This document shows positions 17,559 to 26,932 of a stretch of 32,429 bases of DNA, in pieces. Position numbers and translations under genes: made by a program. The DNA is from Spirochaetota bacterium (GTDB taxonomy: Bacteria > Spirochaetota > Spirochaetia > SZUA-6 > Fen-1364), in NCBI GenBank assembly GCA_026398635.1, contig JAPLSM010000360.1, positions 1-32,429 of the forward strand. The letters are read 5' to 3'. The notes below the pieces were generated by a model. The model was not told where the DNA came from. It made no database searches and saw only the letters and a program-made list of their open reading frames with translations. Positions within the stretch are counted from its first letter, which is position 1. Each line of letters begins with the position of its first letter.

Positions 17559-19060
17559 AGGCAAGGATCACGATCGTCCTGGACGAGAAGATCGGGACCG
17601 TCAACCGCAACATCTTCGGTCACTTCGCGGAGCACCTCGGCCGCTGCATCTACGAGGGCATCTGGGTCGGAGAGGACTCCGCAATCCCCAACGTCCGGGG
17701 GATCCGCACGGACGTGGTGCAGGCCCTGCGGCGGCTCGACCCGCCGGTCCTGCGGTGGCCGGGAGGCTGCTTCGCGGACGCCTACCGGTGGCGGGACGGG
17801 ATCGGACCCCGGAAGGACCGACCACGGACGCTCAACATCCACTGGGGGAATGCCCCGGAGACCAATCAGTTCGGCACCCACGAGTTCATCGATCTCTGCC
17901 GGCAGATCGGTGCCGAGCCCTACATCTGCCTGAACCTCGGCAGCGGCTCCCCGCGGGAGGCCCGGGAGTTGGTCGAGTACTGCAACGGCGTCGGAGATTC
18001 GACGCTGATCGAGGAGCGGCGGAAGAATGGCTCTCCTGAGCCCTTCAACGTCCGCTACTGGGGCGTGGGCAACGAGCTCTGGGGCTGCGGAGGCCACCTG
18101 CAGCCTTCCGCTTACGCTGCGGAGGTAAAGCGCTACCTCACCTTCCTGAACCACTTCGGCATCTTCAAGATCGCCTGCGGACCCCGCGGCACGAACCCCT
18201 TCGAACTACGCCGCGACTGGACCCTCGAGTTCTTCCGGGAATACGCGAAGGTGCAGCACCCGTCGCAACGCCCGGTCGACGGGTTCGCCCTTCACTTCTA
18301 CACCCGCAGCCCCGAAGCGGGTGGCGATCTTGAGTTCTCCCCCGCGGAATACTACTGGAGCATCCAGGACACCGTGCGGATGGATGGCCTGATCCGAGAG
18401 GTCCGGGCGGGGATGGACGCCTACGATCCCGGGCAGGACATCGCGCTGGTGATCGACGAGTGGGGCACCTGGCATCCGCAGGCACGCAGCGACACCGGCC
18501 TGGAGCAGCAGAACACCATGCGGGACGCCCTCGTGGCCGCGCTCAACCTCGACATCTTCGTCCGCAACGCGGACGTCGTGGCCATGGCGAACATCGCCCA
18601 GACTGTCAACGTGCTCCAGGCGATGATCCTGACGAAGGGGGAGCGGATGATCGTGACCCCGTCGTACCATGTCTTCGAGATGTACCGGCGTCACCAAGCA
18701 GCGGAATCCGTACGGGTTCTATTCGACTCTCCGAAAGCCGGCTCGGGAGCTCCTGCCGATCCGCCCGTCGTGGCCGGAGCAGCGTCCCTGAAGGACGGCC
18801 GGCTGTTCCTCACCCTCACCAACGTGCAGATCGACCAGCCGGTGGACGTGGAGGTCGTGCTCTTGGGCGGCGACCACCCCTCCGTGCGGCGAGAAACGGG
18901 ACGGCAGCTCGCCGGCACGGATGTCCGCGACCACAACAGCTTCGACCGCCCGGAGGCGGTCCGGCCGGTCGACGTTTCGCCGGTCTGGAAAGGAGGTGAT
19001 CGGTCTGTACTGCGCCTTCCCGCGCATTCCGTTTCGGCCCTGGAGCTGGAACTCGCGTGA
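17555..19060 (+). CDS. Alpha-L-arabinofuranosidase, GH51 (second cytosolic paralogue)
   Basis: GTGA overlap with previous gene; NIFGHFAEHLGRCIYEGIWVG, VLRWPGGCFADAYRWRDGIGPRKDRP, YWGVGNELWGCGG, VIDEWGTWHP. Confidence 0.92.
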   Translation: MKARITIVLDEKIGTVNRNIFGHFAEHLGRCIYEGIWVGEDSAIPNVRGIRTDVVQALRRLDPPVLRWPGGCFADAYRWRDGIGPRKDRPRTLNIHWGNAPETNQFGTHEFIDLCRQIGAEPYICLNLGSGSPREARELVEYCNGVGDSTLIEERRKNGSPEPFNVRYWGVGNELWGCGGHLQPSAYAAEVKRYLTFLNHFGIFKIACGPRGTNPFELRRDWTLEFFREYAKVQHPSQRPVDGFALHFYTRSPEAGGDLEFSPAEYYWSIQDTVRMDGLIREVRAGMDAYDPGQDIALVIDEWGTWHPQARSDTGLEQQNTMRDALVAALNLDIFVRNADVVAMANIAQTVNVLQAMILTKGERMIVTPSYHVFEMYRRHQAAESVRVLFDSPKAGSGAPADPPVVAGAASLKDGRLFLTLTNVQIDQPVDVEVVLLGGDHPSVRRETGRQLAGTDVRDHNSFDRPEAVRPVDVSPVWKGGDRSVLRLPAHSVSALELELA

Positions 19061-19084
19061 CGTTCGGGGAGGGCGGAATAAAAA

Positions 19085-19114
19085 CGTTGACTTTTGCTGG
19101 CACCCGTCCGAGAA
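19085..19114 (+). promoter_or_regulatory. Candidate internal promoter ahead of the solute-binding-protein gene (approximate coordinates)
   Basis: TTGACT - 17 nt - GAGAAT after the GH51 stop; overlaps inverted repeat GTCCG-agaatga-CGGAC. Confidence 0.4.
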
Positions 19115-19154
19115 TGACGGACCAGCGGACCTCATCAACCGAAGGAGGAGCAAT

Positions 19155-20771
19155 ATGAAACGATGGTTGGTGTTTATCGTCCTGCTCGCTATGGTCATGC
19201 CCGCGTTCGCGACGGGTACGACCGAGGCGAAGCAGGCTGGCTTCCACGAGAAGGGCTACCCGATCGTGGACACCAAGGTGACGCTGCGGATCTTCGGACA
19301 GAAGGATCCGCTGCACCGCAAGCCGTTCAACGAGCTTCCCGTCATCATGAAGACGGAGAGGATCACGAACGTCCACATCGATTGGATCGAGGTCCCGGCC
19401 GCGGCCGTCAACGAGAAGAAGAACCTCATGCTCGCGAGCAACGACCTCCCCGATGCATTCTCGGTCAACCTGCCGGACTACGACATCGTGACCTACGGGG
19501 CGGCCAAAGTGCTCATCCCGCTGCAGGACCTCATCAAGAAGTACATGCCCAACTACCAGAAGGTCATCGCGCAGAAGCCCGACATCCCGAAGTTCACGAC
19601 CGCACCGGACGGCAACATCTACACGTTCGCGCGGCTGAACGAGGGCAGCTGGATGCGGCAGCTGAGCGTCCACGGCATCTACAAGCCGTGGGTGGACAAG
19701 CTTGGTAAGTCCATGCCGAAGACCACCGACGAGTTCTTCGACCTCATGGTGGCGATGAAGAACACGGACCTGAACGGCAACGGCAAGCTCGACGAGATCC
19801 CCATCGCAATGGGCTGGGGCGACCTTGCGAACGGCGTGCCGCGCACTGGCCCGTGGTTCGTGTACTACGCGTTCGGCCTGCCGGCGATGGACACCGGGGT
19901 CGACTCGTATGCCAATCTGTTCGTCGAGGACGGAAAGGTGATCTTCGCGCCAGCTGACGAGCGCTTCAAGCAGGCCACGGCGTTCCTGAACAAGCTCTGG
20001 AAGGCGGGCACGATCGAGCCGGAAGCGTTCACCCTGACGTGGGGCCAGGTGCAGGCCAGGTGGAGGCAGTTGCCCGTGACCTACGGCGTGATCTCCACGT
20101 GGAACCTCCAGGACGAGTTCACCCCCGGAGCCGACCCGCGCGCCGAAGAATACGTACCGCTCGCGTTCTTCACGGCCCCCGGGGTCGCGAAGCCGGCGGT
20201 CTACCGCCAACCGTACCCGGGCTGGAACCGCGGGCAATTCTCGATTACCAAGGTGAACAAGTATCCCGAGATCACGGCGCGCTGGGCTGACTATATTTAC
20301 GACACCTACAGCTCCATGGAGTGGATGGAGGGCATGATCGGCAGCCGGCTGGTGAAGGACGAAAAGACGGGCGTAGTCACCATGAAAGACCCGCCCGCCG
20401 GCGTGACGACCCAGGAGTACCGCATGTCCGAGACGGTCTGGGCTTTGCCGATGGCCGTCACGATGGAGACGTACCGGACCCTGTTCCCCGCGCCGATCTA
20501 CGAGATGAAGGGTGCGACGATCGACAAGTACTACGTCCCCTTCTGGCCCAAGGAGTTCTGGAGCAATCCGCTGATAGCGCCGGACCTGATGAAGCAGCTG
20601 AACGCCATCGACACGGACATCCGGAACTTCGTGGCCAAGACGCAGGCGAAGTGGATCACCCAGGGCGGCATCGAGACGGAATGGAATGACTACCTGAAGC
20701 AGCTCGAGACCCTCGGACTGAGCAAAGGGCTCCAGATCCGCCAGGCAGCCTACGACAAGCTCAACAAGTAG
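19155..20771 (+). CDS. ABC transporter extracellular solute-binding protein (LplA-type)
   Basis: Signal peptide MKRWLVFIVLLAMVMPAFATGTTEA; followed by two LplB/LplC-type permeases; GGAGGAG SD. Confidence 0.87.
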   Translation: MKRWLVFIVLLAMVMPAFATGTTEAKQAGFHEKGYPIVDTKVTLRIFGQKDPLHRKPFNELPVIMKTERITNVHIDWIEVPAAAVNEKKNLMLASNDLPDAFSVNLPDYDIVTYGAAKVLIPLQDLIKKYMPNYQKVIAQKPDIPKFTTAPDGNIYTFARLNEGSWMRQLSVHGIYKPWVDKLGKSMPKTTDEFFDLMVAMKNTDLNGNGKLDEIPIAMGWGDLANGVPRTGPWFVYYAFGLPAMDTGVDSYANLFVEDGKVIFAPADERFKQATAFLNKLWKAGTIEPEAFTLTWGQVQARWRQLPVTYGVISTWNLQDEFTPGADPRAEEYVPLAFFTAPGVAKPAVYRQPYPGWNRGQFSITKVNKYPEITARWADYIYDTYSSMEWMEGMIGSRLVKDEKTGVVTMKDPPAGVTTQEYRMSETVWALPMAVTMETYRTLFPAPIYEMKGATIDKYYVPFWPKEFWSNPLIAPDLMKQLNAIDTDIRNFVAKTQAKWITQGGIETEWNDYLKQLETLGLSKGLQIRQAAYDKLNK

Positions 20772-20799
20772 TCGCGACCAGGATAGACTGCGTGAATCC

Positions 20800-20833
20800 G
20801 GGTCCGGCGCCCCCTCGGCGCCGGACCCTTTTT
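20800..20833 (+). terminator. Intrinsic terminator/attenuator between solute-binding protein and permease genes
   Basis: GGGTCCGGCGCC-CCCTC-GGCGCCGGACCC (12-bp perfect stem) followed by TTTTT, then GGAGG and the GTG start at 20845. Confidence 0.85.
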
Positions 20834-20844
20834 GGAGGAATGGA

Positions 20845-21792
20845 GTGACGAACACCGTCGCGGCACCGGCGGTCCCACGGCATGCCAGGCGCAGGGTTCT
20901 AAATCGAGCGATGCGCAGCTGGGAGCTCTACGCCTTCCTCCTGCCGACGCTGTTGTATTTCGCGATCTTCCACTACGGGCCCTTGTACGGCGCCCAGATC
21001 GCCTTCCGTGACTACCTCGGGCCCCTCGGGATCTGGGGGAGCCCCTGGGTGGGATTGCAGAACTTTGAACGCTTCTTCAATTCGGCATACTTCGTCAACC
21101 TTCTGTCGAACACCGTGATCCTGAGCGTGCTCATGCTCGTGTTCAGCTTCCCGATGCCCGTGATCTTGGCCCTGATGCTGAATCAGCTCGGGAACCAGCG
21201 GTACAAGCGCATCCTGCAGACGGTCTCCTACGCGCCGCACTTCATCTCGACGGTCGTCTTCGTCGGCATGCTGTTCCTCTTCACGTCCCCGTCGGTCGGC
21301 ATCATCAACATCCTAGCGTCGAAGATCGGCCTCCCCCGGATCTACTACATGGGGAACGTGGCGTGGTTCCGCCCGGTCTACGTGCTCTCCGATATCTGGC
21401 AGGAGACCGGCTGGGGCGCCATCATCTACCTGGCGGCGCTCTCGGCGATCAACCCCGAGCTCTACGAGGCGGCCACGATCGACGGGGCCACCAAGTTCCA
21501 GCGGATTCTGAACATCGACATCCCGGCGATTCTCCCCACCGTGACCATCCTGCTCGTGCTGCGCGCGGGCGCCATCATGTCCCTCGGATTCGAGAAGGCC
21601 TTCCTGATGCAGTCGTCGCTCAACCTCGATTACTCTGAAATTATCTCCACGTACGTCTACAAGGTCGGGCTCTTGGGAGCCCAGTTCAGCTTCGCTTCGG
21701 CGGTCGGCCTGTTCAACTCGGTGGCCAACCTGACGCTGCTCCTCATCGTCAACCGTGTTGCGCGCGCCCTCGGCGGGACGAGCCTCTGGTAG
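20845..21792 (+). CDS. ABC transporter permease (LplB type)
   Basis: LYAFLLPTLLYFAIFHYGPLYGAQIAFRDY; EAA motif region YEAATIDGATKFQRILNIDIPAILPT. Confidence 0.9.
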   Translation: MTNTVAAPAVPRHARRRVLNRAMRSWELYAFLLPTLLYFAIFHYGPLYGAQIAFRDYLGPLGIWGSPWVGLQNFERFFNSAYFVNLLSNTVILSVLMLVFSFPMPVILALMLNQLGNQRYKRILQTVSYAPHFISTVVFVGMLFLFTSPSVGIINILASKIGLPRIYYMGNVAWFRPVYVLSDIWQETGWGAIIYLAALSAINPELYEAATIDGATKFQRILNIDIPAILPTVTILLVLRAGAIMSLGFEKAFLMQSSLNLDYSEIISTYVYKVGLLGAQFSFASAVGLFNSVANLTLLLIVNRVARALGGTSLW

Positions 21793-22687
21793 GCGGGGGA
21801 GACGGCACATCAAGCGAACCCGTGGCGACGTGATCTTCGATACCGTCAATTACACCCTGGTCTCGGTGTTCTTCCTGCTGATCCTCTACCCGCTGTACTT
21901 CATCATCATCGCCTCCATCAGCAACCCGGATTACGTCAATATCGGGGCGATCACCTTCTGGCCCCGCGGGATCACCCTCGAGGGGTACCAGCGGACCATC
22001 CGGGAAGCGAGCGTGTGGCGCGGCTACCGGAACACGATGCTGTACACGGTGCTGGGCACCACCATCAACGTGTCCCTGACGATGACGGCCGGCTACGCCC
22101 TTTCCCGCAAGGAGCTGGCGGGCCGGTCAGTGATCATGCGCCTCATCGTGTTCACGATGCTCTTCAGCGGCGGCCTCATCCCGACCTACCTGATCGTGAA
22201 GGGCCTCGGAATGACGAACACCATCTGGGCCATGGTCATCCCGAACGCGGTCTCGGCTTGGAACCTCATCATCGCCCGCACCTACCTCCAGCAGAGCATC
22301 CCGCAGGAGCTGCTGGAGGCCTCCCTGGTGGACGGCTGCTCCTACGCCCGGTTCTTCTGGGAGGTGGTCGTGCCGCTGTCGGGCGCCATCATCGCGGTGC
22401 TCGCCCTGCTGTACTCCGTGGCGCACTGGAACTCGTTCTTCACGGGACTGATCTACCTGCAGGACTACGCGAAGTACCCGCTGCAGCTGATCCTCCGGGA
22501 CATCCTCCTCGGCTACCAGACCAGCGGGGCCGCGGACGACGCGAAGACCGTCCAGGAGATGCAGCGCATCGCCGACCTCATGAAGTACGCGCTGATCCTC
22601 GTGGCATCCCTCCCGGTCATGGTCCTCTACCCGTTCCTGCAGCGGTACTTCGTGAAGGGCGTCATGGTAGGCGCCATCAAGGGCTGA
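21755..22687 (+). CDS. ABC transporter permease (LplC/carbohydrate type); start uncertain
   Basis: VIFDTVNYTLVSVFFLLILYPLYFIIIASISNPDYVN; LLEASLVDGCSYARFFWEVVVPLSGAIIAV; ends YFVKGVMVGAIKG. Confidence 0.9.
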   Translation: MLRAPSAGRASGRRGRRHIKRTRGDVIFDTVNYTLVSVFFLLILYPLYFIIIASISNPDYVNIGAITFWPRGITLEGYQRTIREASVWRGYRNTMLYTVLGTTINVSLTMTAGYALSRKELAGRSVIMRLIVFTMLFSGGLIPTYLIVKGLGMTNTIWAMVIPNAVSAWNLIIARTYLQQSIPQELLEASLVDGCSYARFFWEVVVPLSGAIIAVLALLYSVAHWNSFFTGLIYLQDYAKYPLQLILRDILLGYQTSGAADDAKTVQEMQRIADLMKYALILVASLPVMVLYPFLQRYFVKGVMVGAIKG

Positions 22688-23027
22688 CGCGCCTGCACTC
22701 CACGCGGTGCGGCACCCGTACACTCCGCGGTACCACGAATGGCGCTATAGTTGTCCGCTCGATCATCCACGACGCGAGGGAGAACCGGGCGGCGAAGACT
22801 TGCAAGCTCCTCGGCGGGGAGCGCGCCGGCTGACCTATCGACTGCGGTGGTTCGACCGGGGTCGTGGGTTCAGGATCGCGGGCAGGAAGCCTGGCATTCC
22901 TCGGCCCGGTTTCCTCATCCAAGCACACGTTCCGTGTGGTCGACTTTCTCAAGCGGAGCGGCAAAGAACACCATGACGTCGTCGACGATTACCGCTTCGG
23001 TCAGCCCGTTCCTCCGGAGCGCCAGGA

Positions 23028-24956
23028 TCACTTCAGCTCGAACCGGAACAGCGTCACCGAGTAGGCTGGGACCTGGAGGCTCGGGACGATGGAGAGGGCG
23101 CTCTCCGTGATCGTCACGGTCGGCGGCTTGCCGGGTTGGTTGTCGCTCATTGGATCCGGGCCGGTGAGAATCCATCTCGTTCCCTGACCGGAGAGCGCCG
23201 CCGTACGGACATCAAGGCTGATATCATCGGGGAGCGGCTGGGGATTCACCACAGCAACGGTGAGGGCCTTCCCGTCCTCGGTCAACGCTGCCGAGATGTC
23301 GAGCTTCCCAGCGGTTCCGGACACCAGAACGGGAATCGAGCCGAACCGGTTTCGATAGAGGCTCAGCACGAGACCCGTGGTGTCAAACGTGGCGTCCGTT
23401 CTGGACGTCTTGATCGCGCCGATCACATTGACCGTCTGCGCGTAGTTGGCCATGAAATAGAGGTCGCTGTTGCGGAAGAAGGCATGCAGGCCCCTCGCGA
23501 TGCCCAGGGCGTCCTTGAGGTGATACTGAACGCCGAGCTCGCCGTAGATGTACCGTCCGTACCAGTAGTTCCACTCGTCCATGGCGATGCGGAGATTCCT
23601 GCCTGCAAGGGCGGGGATGGTCGTGCGGTAGTTCCGGTGGGTTCGGGCGATCCGCTCGATATCGTCCGCCAGCTGCCGGGAGTGAGCGTCCACGTCCAGC
23701 TGTTCCTTCCGATAGATGTGCTCGCTGATCAGGTCCATGTGGTCCGCGCTTCCCGCGAGAATCCCCTCGTCCCACGGTCCCACCGCGCCCACGGCGACCA
23801 CGTGGGCCGTGGGATCGATCCGCCGGATCGCGTCGACTACGCTGTTGTGCTTCCTGACGTACTGATCCAGCGGCATGTTCCCCAACTGCCACTGACCGTA
23901 CATCTCGTTCCCGACAGCCCACCAGTGAACCGGGAAAGGGTCGGGATGGCCGTTGTCCGCTCGAAGCTTCCCCATGGGCGTGATCGTTGGTCCGACGCAG
24001 TACTCCACCTCACCCGCGGCATCTTGCACGGTTCCGAGCCCCGTATTGAGCGAGACATACGGTTCAGCCCCGATCATGGACATCAGGTCCATGAACTCGT
24101 GGATGCCGACATCGTTCGACTCTACTCCCCTCCACGCCGGGTTCTGCCTGGGTGGCCGGGTATCGCGGCCGCCGATGCCGTCTCTCCAGTTGTAACCGCT
24201 CACGAAGTTCCCGCCGGGCCACCGATAGATCGGGGAGTCGAGTTCCTTGAGCAGGGCGACCACGTCCCGTCTCCACCCGTTCAACGCGTCGGCGGGCATG
24301 AGCGACAGAGCTCCTATCTCGAAGCTGCCCGCGCCGGTTCCGACGATCTCGATCCGCGCGTTGTCGCTTGTTGATGGAGAGACGAACTGGAACGAAAACG
24401 TCTTGTACTGGCGATCCGGCCTCACCTCGGTCAGCGGCGCGGCCTCTGCGGAATCTCCGACCATGCGGACCACGACGGACACGCCGGGATCCGAGGCGAG
24501 GACGACCCTTCCCGTGTAGGCCCGGCCTTGTACGAGGGCGAGCCCTTCCTGAGATATACCGACGCTGGCACCGTTCTTCGGCAGGTGCTCCACGGGGGAA
24601 TGGATTCCCGTGAAGGGGTTGTCGGTGTCCATGGAGACAGTGTTGGGCGGACCGATGACCTTCCAGGGGGAGCCCTGCAGGTAGTCGTACGACCCCGAGC
24701 CCCAGTTCGGATCCGACGTGGTCCCCCAGGGCGCGTACCGGTCCCGGATGATGAAGAAGAACTTGCGGTCTTCGAGCATCTCCGCCCAGAGCCCACCGTA
24801 GACACCGCGCCCGAGGTGCTCGATGAACTGCCCGTAGATGTACGGAGAAATCGGCGTGCCGGTGCGCGCCGTGTCGATCGCGATCGTGCGGGGCGCGCCC
24901 CAGCATGCGAAGGAGAAAAGCAGGAACGCACTAGGAAACAACGCGGGCTGTTTCAT
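23028..24956 (-). CDS. Secreted alpha-L-arabinofuranosidase, GH51 type
   Basis: Signal MKQPALFPSAFLLFSFACWGAPR; ISPYIYGQFIEHLGRGVYGGLWAEMLEDRKFF; IYRWPGGNFVSGYNWRDGIGGRDTRP; WWAVGNEMYG; IAMDEWNYWYG. The 1198-aa ORF reaching 26624 is an artefact; ATG at 24956 fits. Confidence 0.9.
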   Translation of the reverse strand: MKQPALFPSAFLLFSFACWGAPRTIAIDTARTGTPISPYIYGQFIEHLGRGVYGGLWAEMLEDRKFFFIIRDRYAPWGTTSDPNWGSGSYDYLQGSPWKVIGPPNTVSMDTDNPFTGIHSPVEHLPKNGASVGISQEGLALVQGRAYTGRVVLASDPGVSVVVRMVGDSAEAAPLTEVRPDRQYKTFSFQFVSPSTSDNARIEIVGTGAGSFEIGALSLMPADALNGWRRDVVALLKELDSPIYRWPGGNFVSGYNWRDGIGGRDTRPPRQNPAWRGVESNDVGIHEFMDLMSMIGAEPYVSLNTGLGTVQDAAGEVEYCVGPTITPMGKLRADNGHPDPFPVHWWAVGNEMYGQWQLGNMPLDQYVRKHNSVVDAIRRIDPTAHVVAVGAVGPWDEGILAGSADHMDLISEHIYRKEQLDVDAHSRQLADDIERIARTHRNYRTTIPALAGRNLRIAMDEWNYWYGRYIYGELGVQYHLKDALGIARGLHAFFRNSDLYFMANYAQTVNVIGAIKTSRTDATFDTTGLVLSLYRNRFGSIPVLVSGTAGKLDISAALTEDGKALTVAVVNPQPLPDDISLDVRTAALSGQGTRWILTGPDPMSDNQPGKPPTVTITESALSIVPSLQVPAYSVTLFRFELK

Positions 24957-25036
24957 GGATTTCTCCCGAACGCGCCGGATTCCCGATGATACTATCCGCC
25001 CCCACGGGCCGCAGCCGACGCGGAGGGCTGCCTCAG

Positions 25037-25858
25037 CTACTTGATTGCTCCCGTCAACTGCGGGGCGAGGAACCTCTGCAGGGTTATGAACAGGATGAGC
25101 AGCGGCAGCGCCGTGAGGAAGGCGCCCATGACCGTCAGGTTGTAGACCGGCCACCCGGAGGCGGAGCTGATCGTCGTGATCCCCAGGATCAGCGGGAACA
25201 CCTCGTGGCGGTTCAGCATGATCAGCGCGAGGAAGTAGTTGTTCCAGATCGCCACGAACGCGATGAGAAGGACGGTCGTAGCACCCGGAAGGATGGTGGG
25301 GAGCCCGATCCGCAGGAAGATCGTCAGCTCCCTCGTGCCGTCCATCATGGCGGCATCGAACATCTCCTCGGGGACCTGGTTCCAGTACACCACCATGAGG
25401 TAGACGCCGAAGACGTTCAGGACGGAAGGAACGATCATGGCCCACATCGTGTTCAGGATGTGGAAGTTCTTGAACTCGATGAACAGCGGGAGTGCCGTTG
25501 CGAAGTGGGGGATCATCGCGAAGCCGAGAATGAGGAAGAAGAGCAGCTTGCGGCCGAAGAATCGGTATCTCCTGAATGCGAACCCCGCCATGGCCGCTAG
25601 GAAGGTGCCCGTAATCGAGCCCACGCTGGAATAGAGGAACGAGTTCGCCAGCCAGTGCACGAACACGCCCTTGTTGTAGGCAAAGACCCCGACGAGATTG
25701 TCGATGAAGTGAATGGGGACTTGGGGCACGAACGTGCCCTCCATGAGCTGCCCGATGTCCTTCGTCGTGCTCTGCAGGAGCCAATAGAAAGGGACGAGAA
25801 AAAAAACGGCAATCAGGATCCCGACGATCTCGAACCCGGCCCGACGGGTCGCTTTCAT
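25037..25858 (-). CDS. ABC transporter permease (MalG/AraQ type)
   Basis: EIVGILIAVFFLVPFYWLLQSTTKD; MFDAAMMDGTRELTIFLRIGLPTILPGATTVLLIAF. Confidence 0.9.
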   Translation of the reverse strand: MKATRRAGFEIVGILIAVFFLVPFYWLLQSTTKDIGQLMEGTFVPQVPIHFIDNLVGVFAYNKGVFVHWLANSFLYSSVGSITGTFLAAMAGFAFRRYRFFGRKLLFFLILGFAMIPHFATALPLFIEFKNFHILNTMWAMIVPSVLNVFGVYLMVVYWNQVPEEMFDAAMMDGTRELTIFLRIGLPTILPGATTVLLIAFVAIWNNYFLALIMLNRHEVFPLILGITTISSASGWPVYNLTVMGAFLTALPLLILFITLQRFLAPQLTGAIK

Positions 25859-25891
25859 GTCCGCCGCCTTTCTCCCTCGAGGGGATGCAGA

Positions 25892-26755
25892 TCACGCATG
25901 GACGTCCAGTTCCTTCATGGATCGTCTCATGAAGAAGAAGGAGACGACGAACGTGACCGCGGCCAGGACGAGGCACATCGCGATCGCATAGGTGAAGGCG
26001 CCGTAGGCAAACGCCTGGTTGTAGACATACATCGCAGGCGTGTAGTTCATGGGAAGGGTGAAGAGCACGTTGATCATTCGGGGTTCGTTGAAGACCTGCA
26101 TGGCGCCGAAGATGTTGAAGATGAAGAGGACGAAAACCGTGTTTCTGAGAAGCGGAACCTTGATATAATACGCCACCTTCAGCCAGGTCGCCCCGTCCAT
26201 CTCCGCCGCCTCGGCGTACTCCCTGGGGATGGAAACCAGCGCGGAATAGATGACGAGCGAAGTGAATCCTGTCCATTCCCAGAGGATCATGACGAGCATG
26301 ATCCAGGGCACGCTCTTGAGGGTGATGAACTCCGGATTGGCAACACCGAACAGCTTCCAGAGCGCCACGAGCGGAGACATGGACTTGGAAAACATGTAGG
26401 ACCAGAGGATTCCCGCCACGACTCCGGGCACGGCATACGGGAGGTAGTAGAGAAATCGGTACAGGGCCGAGACTCTCACCTTCTCGTAGAGGAGCCCGAT
26501 GAAGATCGCGATCAGGATCATGCCGGGGATCTGGATGAAGAGCAGGAACAACACGATGACGAATCCCTGCCAGAACAGGGGGTCCGTGAACACGGTCTTG
26601 TAGTTGTTCAGCCCCACGTACCACATTCTCGCCCCGTGCTGTCCGAAGAAGGAGAGGTATCCTCCGTAGATCACGGGATACGCGGTCACGATGACGAAGA
26701 ATGCCAGGAAGGGCAGGAGAAACAGATAGGCCCTGATCGTCTGGAACCGCCTCAT
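25892..26755 (-). CDS. ABC transporter permease (MalF/AraP type)
   Basis: RAYLFLLPFLAFFVIVTAYPVIYGGYLSFF; EYAEAAEMDGATWLKVAYYIKVPLLRNTVFVL. Confidence 0.9.
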   Translation of the reverse strand: MRRFQTIRAYLFLLPFLAFFVIVTAYPVIYGGYLSFFGQHGARMWYVGLNNYKTVFTDPLFWQGFVIVLFLLFIQIPGMILIAIFIGLLYEKVRVSALYRFLYYLPYAVPGVVAGILWSYMFSKSMSPLVALWKLFGVANPEFITLKSVPWIMLVMILWEWTGFTSLVIYSALVSIPREYAEAAEMDGATWLKVAYYIKVPLLRNTVFVLFIFNIFGAMQVFNEPRMINVLFTLPMNYTPAMYVYNQAFAYGAFTYAIAMCLVLAAVTFVVSFFFMRRSMKELDVHA

Positions 26756-26847
26756 GTCTGCCTTTCCGCTGAACCGCTGGAATGCCGCTGCGGCATTCCT
26801 CGCACCCGCCGGAACCGTCGAACGTGATGGTTCGTACCGGCCGGCAG

Positions 26848-26887
26848 AAAAGGGGCTGCCCCAGGGTGTGCGGCCCCGAGGCAGCCC
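26848..26887 (-). terminator. Terminator-like hairpin between solute-binding protein and MalF-type permease genes
   Basis: On the minus strand GGGCTGCC (26887-26880) pairs with GGCAGCCC (26860-26853) followed by C-TTTT. Confidence 0.65.
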
Positions 26888-26932
26888 GATGATTGCGGTG
26901 GAGACCCGACCGTGCGATTCAGCTCCGTTTCC

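Noticed and set aside
15948-17564. 538-aa minus-strand ORF over GH51
   Set aside because: Antisense to a clear GH51 with catalytic motifs; no recognisable motifs of its own.
18816-20855. 679-aa minus-strand ORF over the solute-binding protein
   Set aside because: Antisense shadow ORF in GC-rich DNA.
23028-26624. 1198-aa minus-strand ORF suggesting a giant fusion protein
   Set aside because: Only residues from the ATG at 24956 are GH51; the N-terminal portion is an out-of-frame reading of the two permease genes.
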